Shown in pieces: positions 1 to 4,984 of a stretch of DNA of 5,459 nucleotides. Below the pieces are notes generated by a model. It was not told the DNA's origin, did no database searches, and saw only the letters and a list, made by a program, of their open reading frames with translations. Each line of letters begins with the position of its first letter. Position 1 is the first letter of the stretch. The translations under genes were made by a program, and so were the position numbers. Origin of the DNA: Candidatus Omnitrophota bacterium (lineage in GTDB: Bacteria; Omnitrophota; Gorgyraeia; Duberdicusellales; 4484-171); NCBI GenBank assembly GCA_023818995.1, contig JAMWDA010000105.1, positions 1-5,459 on the forward strand, written 5' to 3'.

Positions 1-196
1 CCACTTCTGCTTTTACAGGAACACTCATCTTTTTAGAATATACATAACAGAGTTCTCCTATGGCAACCGCCGGCCCATCAGACTCTATAACTAAACCCAC
101 AACCTGCGTTACTCTACCATTTAGTTTTACAGGGTCAACTGATTCTAATATTTTAGAATATTTCTCTAAATTTATCCCCTCTTCAAGCTTCATCAT
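1..196 (-). CDS. fliI: FliI, flagellar type III export ATPase (N-terminal fragment, cut by window edge)
   Basis: Only the first 65 codons are in the window; the gene continues past base 1. FliI is the cytoplasmic F1-beta-like ATPase of the flagellar export apparatus and works with FliH. The visible part is its N-terminal beta-barrel region: residues 27-50 read GRVTQVVGLVIESDGPAVAI followed by GELC, the typical opening of FliI/YscN proteins. The Walker A and B motifs lie outside the window, so catalytic competence cannot be judged. Two adjacent in-frame ATGs exist (196-194 and 193-191). I chose the first because AGGAG at 210-206 sits 9 bases upstream; the second would lie 12 bases away. The start lies inside the end of fliH (14-base overlap), so translation is probably coupled to fliH. 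Confidence 0.93.
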   Translation of the reverse strand, partial: MMKLEEGINLEKYSKILESVDPVKLNGRVTQVVGLVIESDGPAVAIGELCYVYSKKMSVPVKAEV

Positions 197-944
197 TATT
201 AAGCTCTCCTATTAAATTCTTTCTAATCTCAGAAAATTGTTTCTCTATCCTTAAATCAACACTTCCCACTTCTGTTTCTATTATGCAACTACCTTTACTT
301 ATCGTAGGGTCAGCAATTATATCAAAATAACCTTCTACTTGAGGAGAAGAAAATAACCCTCCTCTATAATCGTAAACGATAGGTAATTGTTCGGGATTAA
401 CTCTTACCTTAATATTGGTTTTTTCTAATACTCTTGAGAGCCCCTCTTTAACCATAGTTATTACTACATCTTTATTTTTCTCGCTCTCTTCTTTAATTAT
501 CTTTTTAGCAATACTTAAAGAAAGCTTTACTAAAGAAATCTCTGTTTTCTTCACTATCTCATTATAAGATTGACGAATGGTTTCTAATAAACTCCTTAAT
601 TTTACTATTTCTTTTTCCCATAGCTCCTTATACTTAGCTTCTGCTTGACGCTCAGCTTCTTTTTTTGCCTCTTCTAAAGCTTGTTTAAAAGCCTCTGTCT
701 TTATCTTTTGTGCCTCAACTTTTGCTTGCTCAATTATCTTTTTTACCGATTCCTCTGCTTCTTTAATAATTTCTTTTTTTAAAGTTTCCTCTTCTAACTT
801 TTTATCTGAAGAATCTAACTTTTTATCTGTCAAATCAATCTCTTTATTCTGAGAATTATCAATTTTGCCTGTAAAAAGGTCCTCCCAACATAACTCCTTT
901 AGAGAAGCTTTCTGCCATATATTTCCTTTCTTTATAATGCCCAT
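183..944 (-). CDS. fliH: FliH, flagellar export ATPase regulator/stator
   Basis: FliH dimerises, binds the FliI ATPase, holds it inactive until docking, and links it to FliN/FlhA at the export gate in the cytoplasm. This 253-residue product is near the usual family length. Residues 1-30 are a poorly conserved head with Trp10 and Trp20; N-terminal tryptophans are known in FliH to contact the export gate and C ring, but equivalence here is inferred. Residues 34-125 are very rich in Lys/Glu/Ala with no proline, consistent with a long coiled coil like the stalk of F/V-ATPase subunits. Residues 139-245 form the conserved C-terminal domain, with the hallmark stretch ADPTISKGSCIIETEVGSVD at 211-230. 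The ATG shares one base with the fliG stop (TAATG), and GA-rich sequence at the fliG end could serve as its SD. A 7-residue duplication lies near residues 36-50. Confidence 0.93.
   Translation of the reverse strand: MGIIKKGNIWQKASLKELCWEDLFTGKIDNSQNKEIDLTDKKLDSSDKKLEEETLKKEIIKEAEESVKKIIEQAKVEAQKIKTEAFKQALEEAKKEAERQAEAKYKELWEKEIVKLRSLLETIRQSYNEIVKKTEISLVKLSLSIAKKIIKEESEKNKDVVITMVKEGLSRVLEKTNIKVRVNPEQLPIVYDYRGGLFSSPQVEGYFDIIADPTISKGSCIIETEVGSVDLRIEKQFSEIRKNLIGELNNDEA
793..829 (-). repeat. Short tandem duplication within fliH
   Basis: The 16-base string TCTAACTTTTTATCTG (plus strand) occurs at 793-808 and again at 814-829, a period of 21 bases. In the protein this gives two DKKL-containing heptads (about residues 36-50). 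The period equals one coiled-coil heptad and keeps frame, so it looks like replication slippage tolerated in the FliH coiled-coil region. Confidence 0.75.
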
Positions 945-1951
945 TATACGAACTCTTCTTCTTCCCCTTTACGAGGGATAACTACCTCTCCTGTCGCCTC
1001 TAATTTTCTTACAATATTGATTATCTTCTGCTGTGCTTCCTCTACTTGCCGCAGTCTTACCGGACCTAAATACTGTAACTCTTCCTTACATATCTCTCTT
1101 ACCCTTTCCGAAAGATTATTAAAAATTTTTTCCTTTAGTTTCTCTTCAGACATCTTTAATGCCAAAGTTAAATCTCGCATATCAACTTGTCTTAAAACTT
1201 TCTGTAAAGATACATCATCTAAAGAGACCAAATCTTCAAAAAGAAACATATTCTTTCTAACCTCCTCGGCTAATTCAGAATCAACACTCTTCAGGTGATC
1301 TAACACGCCTTTCTCTATCTGGTGAGGGGCAGCATTAAGGATATTAGCTAAATTCTTTATCCCTGTGCCCTCAAAAGAAATTATCTGAGATACACTTTTC
1401 TCTTTACTTGCCATTACTCTTTCCAATGCTCTATGTGTATTGTCTATGACTTCACGATGAACTTCTTTGAGAGAAACCATTTTAAGCGCTATCTGTTTTC
1501 TCAACTCCTCCGTAAACTGAGAGAAAACTGCTGATGCTTGGGTAGGAGTAAGATAAGATAAAACCAGAGCAATTACTTGAGGGTCTTCGGCACTTAAAAA
1601 ATCAGCTATCTGAGAAGCGGAAGCATTCTCCAAAAAGGAAAATGGTTGAACATCAGAAAGATGTCTTATAATTCCCATAGTTTTAGATGGCCCTAAAGCT
1701 CTCTCTAAAACCTCTTTTAAATACTCCATACCTCCCTCAGCACTGGCTAAAGAGAGAAGTTTCTCATAGAACTCAAGAATAATCTCGTTAAGAAGACTTT
1801 TATCCACTGTCTCTAAATGGGCAATCTCTTTAGAAATAAGCTCTATCTCCCGTTCATCTAAATACTTAAATACCTGAGCAGCAACATCTATACCTAAAGC
1901 AACTAAAAGAATCGCTACTTTCTTATAGTTATCTATAGCAACTTCCGGCAT
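944..1951 (-). CDS. fliG: FliG, flagellar motor switch/rotor protein
   Basis: FliG sits on the cytoplasmic face of the MS ring, binds FliM and receives torque from the MotA stator. The 335-residue length is typical. The N domain (about 1-95) should bind the FliF tail. The middle domain carries EDPQ at 122-125, where the family consensus is EHPQ. The hinge motif is MFLF at 235-238. The C-terminal torque domain keeps the charged set: Lys266, Arg283, Glu290/Glu291 and Arg299 align with Salmonella Lys264, Arg281, Asp288/Asp289 and Arg297. The stretch GPVRLRQVEEAQQKI (296-310) is a clear signature. The ATG lies 2 bases after the fliF stop, with GGGGGA of the fliF end as a modest SD, so translation is probably coupled. 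The stop overlaps the fliH start by one base. Confidence 0.97.
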   Translation of the reverse strand: MPEVAIDNYKKVAILLVALGIDVAAQVFKYLDEREIELISKEIAHLETVDKSLLNEIILEFYEKLLSLASAEGGMEYLKEVLERALGPSKTMGIIRHLSDVQPFSFLENASASQIADFLSAEDPQVIALVLSYLTPTQASAVFSQFTEELRKQIALKMVSLKEVHREVIDNTHRALERVMASKEKSVSQIISFEGTGIKNLANILNAAPHQIEKGVLDHLKSVDSELAEEVRKNMFLFEDLVSLDDVSLQKVLRQVDMRDLTLALKMSEEKLKEKIFNNLSERVREICKEELQYLGPVRLRQVEEAQQKIINIVRKLEATGEVVIPRKGEEEEFV

Positions 1952-1953
1952 AA

Positions 1954-3549
1954 CTATCCCCCACTAACCATTGTTTTTATAACCTTTGCTATCTTTTCCG
2001 GCTCACTACGAGCAATCTCTCTTATTTCATTCTTAAGGTCCTCCCTTTCCTTTTCCGAAAGAATTTCTTCTTTAACTTTTGGTTCTACAGGAGGTGGAGA
2101 AACAGCCGTAGGTGGTGGAACTACTTTTTCCTGTGTCTCTTTTATTTTTAAAGTAGCTGTTCTAACTATATGAGCGTGTCTAATCATAGAAAGAGTAAAA
2201 AGGAAAATTATCAAACATACAAATCCAATAACTACTGATTTAATAATGTTATTCTTTAATTCTATCTTAGCTAATCTTTCATATTCTTTCTTCTCCTCCT
2301 CCATATAAGACTTATCGAAACGAAAACTCTCTACTACTATTTCATCTCCTCTGGCTTCCTGTAACCCCACCCCAGATGCTACTACCTGACGAATCGTCTC
2401 TAACATTTGAAGAGGATAATCACCATCTAATAGAACGGAAATGGTGAATCGCTCAATCTTACCAGGCACAGAAAGAATGTGAGATATACTTTTATTAATC
2501 TCATAGTTAATCACCGTATCATCCTTAGTATAATCTGAACCTTGAGAAGAGGCACTACTCTGAGCATAGCCGGGTATACCATAAACATTACTTTCCACTC
2601 CGGGAACACCTTCAGCAGATGTCCCTGAACCTTTAAAAGATTCTGTTCTTTTCTGTTCACTTCTTACTATGCCCTTTTTACCTTCTACTATAGGTGAGTA
2701 TTCCTCTTTAGTGGTCTCTTGACGGCTTAAATCTAGTTCAACATTAACTTTGACAGCAACCTTACCAGGACCTACAATTTTTTCTAACAACAATCTTACC
2801 TCTTCCTGAATATCCTTCTCTATTTTTCTTTTCAACTGAAAAGCTTCATTTAGAGACCCAGCAAAAGAAATCTCCTCTTCTAATACATCAGAAAGGATAT
2901 TACCTCTTGTATCTATTATAGATATATTTTCTGATTTTAAACCTTCTACACTTGTTTTTACTAAATTTAAAATTGCTCTTACCTGAGATTTATTTAAACT
3001 TGCTCCTGGTGCCATCTTTATAAGAACACTTGCCGATGGTTCTTTTTCTTTTTCAATAAACAACTCCTCTTTGGGAAAAACTAAATGCACCCTTACTCCC
3101 TCTACTCCGGATATTTGCCTAATCGTTCTTTCTAATTCTCCCTGAAGTGCTCGTTGAAAATTTAACTTTTGGGTAAACTCGGTCATACCAAAGAAACTCT
3201 TATCAAAGATCTCAAAACCAACTCCTCCACCCTGAGGCAAACCCTCTCCTGCTAATGCTATTCTTAACTCATAAACATTGCGACGAGGAACAAGAATAGT
3301 ATCTCCATTATGAGTAAATCTATAGGGAACCTTTGTGTCTTTTAATTTATTTACGATTACAGAAGCATCCTGGGGTGAAAGATTAGAGAACAATACAGCA
3401 TACTCGGGTTTAGTAGCCCAAAAAGTAATAGTTACTAAAGAAGCTATTATTAAACCAGAAAGAAAAATTACTAGTATTTTTTGAGGAGAAGATAAACTCT
3501 GCCAATATTTCTGGAATTGTGATTGGAGTTGTAATAAAAAATTACCCAT
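1954..3549 (-). CDS. fliF: FliF, flagellar MS-ring protein
   Basis: FliF oligomerises in the cytoplasmic membrane to form the MS ring, which houses the export gate and carries the rod and the FliG rotor. At 531 residues it is full length. The first membrane segment is about residues 25-45 (hydrophobic run after a short cytoplasmic head). The periplasmic YscJ/FliF ring-building region follows, with GVEGVRVHLVFPKEELF at 148-164. A second conserved block is NYEINKSI at 348-355 and SVPGKIERFTISVLLDG at 360-376. The second membrane segment is about 435-457. The cytoplasmic tail has a Pro-rich linker (477-490) and ends in IREIARSEPEKIAKVIKT at 509-526, the FliG-binding helix region. AAGGA 8-9 bases upstream of the ATG supports the start. 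A 64-base spacer separates it from fliE; I see no convincing promoter or terminator there. Confidence 0.97.
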   Translation of the reverse strand: MGNFLLQLQSQFQKYWQSLSSPQKILVIFLSGLIIASLVTITFWATKPEYAVLFSNLSPQDASVIVNKLKDTKVPYRFTHNGDTILVPRRNVYELRIALAGEGLPQGGGVGFEIFDKSFFGMTEFTQKLNFQRALQGELERTIRQISGVEGVRVHLVFPKEELFIEKEKEPSASVLIKMAPGASLNKSQVRAILNLVKTSVEGLKSENISIIDTRGNILSDVLEEEISFAGSLNEAFQLKRKIEKDIQEEVRLLLEKIVGPGKVAVKVNVELDLSRQETTKEEYSPIVEGKKGIVRSEQKRTESFKGSGTSAEGVPGVESNVYGIPGYAQSSASSQGSDYTKDDTVINYEINKSISHILSVPGKIERFTISVLLDGDYPLQMLETIRQVVASGVGLQEARGDEIVVESFRFDKSYMEEEKKEYERLAKIELKNNIIKSVVIGFVCLIIFLFTLSMIRHAHIVRTATLKIKETQEKVVPPPTAVSPPPVEPKVKEEILSEKEREDLKNEIREIARSEPEKIAKVIKTMVSGG

Positions 3550-3613
3550 AATTTAATTTCCTTAAACCTCTATCTTTTATCCTCTCTAACATTTTTTGCT
3601 TAGAATTTAAAAA

Positions 3614-3925
3614 TTATATCTGCATTCGCATAATTTCTTGATAGGCCTCTATTAATTTATTATGTATCTGCACAGCTAAACGAAATTCTAAATTAACTTT
3701 TTCTACAGTAATTAAAACATCGTGCAATTCTGTTTTCCCTAAAAGGTAATCTTTAACTGCTTTATCTGCTTGAGAAAAATCATTATCAATTTTATTGATA
3801 CTATCTTTTAGTATATCCCAAAAAGAAACATTAGAAGAATCTTTATTAAGAATCTCTTTACGAGCGAGCTCGTATACTTCTTTCAATGATAAGGAAGGAA
3901 CAACGGTATCTATTTTACTCACCAT
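3614..3925 (-). CDS. fliE: FliE, hook-basal body junction protein
   Basis: FliE is a small exported protein that joins the MS ring/export gate to the proximal rod and is among the first export substrates. At 103 residues it matches the family. The conserved C-terminal half is clear: GKTELHDVLITVEKVNLEF at 63-81, LAVQIHNKLIEAYQEIMRMQ at 83-102, ending in the typical MRMQI. The N-terminal half is less conserved, as usual. A very strong SD (AGGAGG repeated as AGGAGGAGG at about 3941-3933) lies 7 bases before the ATG. It starts 18 bases after the flgC stop, in the same operon. Confidence 0.96.
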   Translation of the reverse strand: MVSKIDTVVPSLSLKEVYELARKEILNKDSSNVSFWDILKDSINKIDNDFSQADKAVKDYLLGKTELHDVLITVEKVNLEFRLAVQIHNKLIEAYQEIMRMQI

Positions 3926-3943
3926 AATAAAACCTCCTCCTCA

Positions 3944-4372
3944 TTAAACTCTTATAATATCCAAAGCTCTCAAGAACATAGAACGAGACAGGTTAAGAAC
4001 ATTAATATTTGCCTCGTAAGCACGAGTAGCAGAAATCATATCCGTCATTTCACTAACGATATTAATATTAGGCATAGCTACATAACCATTTTCATCAGCA
4101 TCAGGATGATCGGGTTGATAAACCAAGAGGGGAGACTCTTTACTATCGTATATTCCTACCACTCTTACCCCTCCTATAGAAACATCTTGAGAAAAGGGGG
4201 GGCTAATTAATCCTCTCAACTTCTCTTGAAAGACAACTATTTTCCTTTTGTAAGGCCCACCTTCGGGTGTCCGTGTAGTATTGGCATTGGCGATATTAGA
4301 AGAAATAACATCCATCCTCAATCTTTGAGCGGTGAGTCCAGAAGCAATTATATCAAATCCCAAGAAACTCAT
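3944..4372 (-). CDS. flgC: FlgC, flagellar proximal rod protein
   Basis: FlgC is an exported subunit of the proximal rod that crosses the periplasm above the MS ring. With the start used here it has 142 residues, normal for the family. The N-terminal rod/hook motif is present (SGLTAQRLRMDVISSNIANA, beginning 11 residues in), followed by NTTRTPEGGPYKRK. The C-terminal signature is also present (SEMTDMISATRAYEANINVL), ending in RALDIIRV. An upstream GTG at 4378 would add Met-Lys. However, that GTG is part of the SD run AGGAGGTG itself, and the ATG at 4372-4370 has ideal 5-base spacing, so the ATG is chosen. It starts 2 bases after the flgB stop. Confidence 0.96.
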   Translation of the reverse strand: MSFLGFDIIASGLTAQRLRMDVISSNIANANTTRTPEGGPYKRKIVVFQEKLRGLISPPFSQDVSIGGVRVVGIYDSKESPLLVYQPDHPDADENGYVAMPNINIVSEMTDMISATRAYEANINVLNLSRSMFLRALDIIRV

Positions 4373-4383
4373 TTTCACCTCCT
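4373..4383 (-). promoter_or_regulatory. flgC ribosome binding site that decides the start
   Basis: On the minus strand AGGAGG (4383-4378) is followed by TGAAA and then ATG (4372-4370). The apparent in-frame GTG start at 4378-4376 begins at the last G of this SD, so it cannot be used with it. The site also overlaps the flgB stop TGA (4377-4375), giving close coupling. Confidence 0.85.
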
Positions 4384-4797
4384 GCCTTCCTCAATAGCAT
4401 ATCTTAAAATAAAGAACTCATTATTAAGTAAATTAACTATAGAGTTATACATAAGGGAATTTTTGTTAATTTCCACCATTTCTCTTTCAATATCTACGTT
4501 ATTACCATCTTTGCGATAAGAAGAAGTAAAATCTTTAATTACAGGAAAAGTAAACTGGGAGGTTTCTTTAATAGAAATGTGTTTAGGATGCGTTTTAACC
4601 GGGCTAATTTGTAAATCGTTATTCTTTTCTCCAATAATTCTTTTTAAAGTTTGGTTAAAATCTACATCCGAACGTTTAAATTGAGGGGTATCAACATTAG
4701 CAATATTGTTAGATAAAACTCTATGTCTTAAAGATGTTCCTTGTAAACTCTTTCCTAATATTTCCAGAATTTGATTTTGGGGAAAAATATCTCCCAT
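4375..4797 (-). CDS. flgB: FlgB, flagellar proximal rod protein
   Basis: FlgB is the first rod subunit laid on FliE; it is exported by the type III apparatus. From the ATG at 4797 it has 140 residues, normal for the family. Near the N-terminus it carries the rod motif SLRHRVLSNNIANVDTPQFK (residues 22-41), followed by RSDVDF. The C-terminal region (VDIEREMVEINKNSLMYNSI, 101-120) is also typical. A TTG at 4812 would extend it by five codons, but these come from the terminator stem and U-tract and have no spaced SD, so I reject that start. Unusually, the ATG directly follows the run TTTTATTTTT, with no SD in the normal window. Translation may depend on re-initiation from the small ORF ending 20 bases upstream, or on a leaderless or SD-independent mode. 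Confidence 0.95.
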   Translation of the reverse strand: MGDIFPQNQILEILGKSLQGTSLRHRVLSNNIANVDTPQFKRSDVDFNQTLKRIIGEKNNDLQISPVKTHPKHISIKETSQFTFPVIKDFTSSYRKDGNNVDIEREMVEINKNSLMYNSIVNLLNNEFFILRYAIEEGRR

Positions 4798-4830
4798 AAA
4801 AATAAAAAGCAACTCTCTTAATGAGTTGCT
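4798..4830 (-). terminator. Intrinsic-terminator-like hairpin abutting flgB (possible attenuator)
   Basis: On the minus strand AGCAACTC (4830-4823) and GAGTTGCT (4815-4808) are perfectly complementary (8 bp, 7-base loop ATTAAGA). They are followed by TTTTATTTTT up to the base before the flgB ATG. The U-tract exists only on the minus strand, so it would act on transcripts entering the flagellar operon. It could end a short independent transcript or serve as a regulated attenuator for flgB onward. Its 5' arm is also the last codons of the 31-codon small ORF. Confidence 0.75.
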
Positions 4831-4913
4831 CTCTTAACAAAAAAAATACTTCTTTTTTTATCCTGCCTCTGTCGTTCGGCAGAAGAAACGCTTCCGCACT
4901 GCGGTCCAGCCAT
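4818..4913 (-). CDS. Candidate 31-residue small ORF / leader peptide upstream of flgB
   Basis: An ATG at 4913-4911 with SD AAGGAG (4924-4919) at 5-base spacing opens a 31-codon frame ending TAA at 4820-4818. The peptide begins MAGPQCGSVSS and has a basic second half (ERQRQDKKR, then IFFVKRATH). I recognise no family and see no signal peptide or clear membrane segment. Its first half is translated from the GC-rich island, unlike its neighbours. The stop lies in the loop of the terminator hairpin and the last codons form the hairpin's 5' arm, an arrangement expected of a leader peptide. The same frame is open further upstream to a TTG at 4973 with SD AAGGAG (4984-4979), which would give 51 residues, but only on transcripts starting before the promoter below. 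It may instead be a chance ORF over a structured RNA. Confidence 0.4.
   Translation of the reverse strand: MAGPQCGSVSSAERQRQDKKRSIFFVKRATH
4861..4910 (-). promoter_or_regulatory. GC-rich structured leader element (two hairpins), unidentified
   Basis: 31 of 50 bases are G/C in a very AT-rich intergenic region, a common mark of structured RNA. Hairpin P1 pairs GCU (4910-4908) with AGC (4892-4890) around a GGA/A internal loop, then CCGC (4904-4901) with GCGG (4897-4894) closing an AGU loop. Hairpin P2 pairs UUCUGCC (4884-4878) with GGCAGGA (4867-4861), 7 pairs including one G-U, with a 10-base loop. By eye it does not match the c-di-GMP-I or -II riboswitch cores or other riboswitch classes I know. 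Placement between a promoter and a terminator supports a regulatory leader. A dispersed GC-rich repeat or a coding explanation remains possible. Confidence 0.45.
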
Positions 4914-4938
4914 CAATTCTCCTTTTTTATCTAATTTA

Positions 4939-4967
4939 GATATACACCATAATTTTAAATTTGTCAA
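4939..4967 (-). promoter_or_regulatory. Sigma70-type promoter for the flgB leader/operon
   Basis: A perfect -35 TTGACA (4967-4962) is followed by exactly 17 bases and a -10 TATATC (4944-4939, four of six consensus matches). The spacer is AT-rich. Transcription should start near 4932, just upstream of the small-ORF SD. This is a housekeeping-type promoter; I found no sigma28 or sigma54 pattern in the gap. It begins 17 bases beyond the stop of the upstream gene, so the flagellar operon probably has its own promoter. Confidence 0.65.
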
Positions 4968-4984
4968 GCCCAAAATCACTCCTT

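Noticed and set aside
1017..1298. Plus-strand ORF of 93 codons antisense to fliG
   Set aside because: It lies wholly inside a well-supported fliG and its Ser/Cys/Phe-rich translation looks like the mirror of a coding strand; it has no family motif.
3542..3592. 16-codon ORF in the fliE-fliF gap whose stop overlaps the fliF start
   Set aside because: It could couple to fliF, but its ATG has no SD and fliF has its own AAGGA, so chance is the simpler explanation.
4226..4519. Plus-strand ORF of 97 codons across the flgC/flgB junction
   Set aside because: It is antisense to two clear rod genes, has no recognisable domain, and its composition fits a shadow ORF.
4810..4812. TTG at 4812 as flgB start
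   Set aside because: It would translate the terminator stem and U-tract as a five-residue extension with no spaced SD, and FlgB homologues begin near the ATG at 4797.
4798..4830. Bidirectional terminator
   Set aside because: The hairpin is followed by a T-run only on the minus strand; on the plus strand the following bases are CTCTTAAC, with no U-tract.
4873..4880. GCCGAACG resembling a sigma28 -10 element (GCCGATAA)
   Set aside because: There is no TAAA-type -35 at the right distance, and it lies inside the loop side of hairpin P2.
4798..4970. Possible c-di-GMP riboswitch upstream of flagellar genes
   Set aside because: The position would fit, but I cannot find the conserved core motifs of class I or class II by eye.
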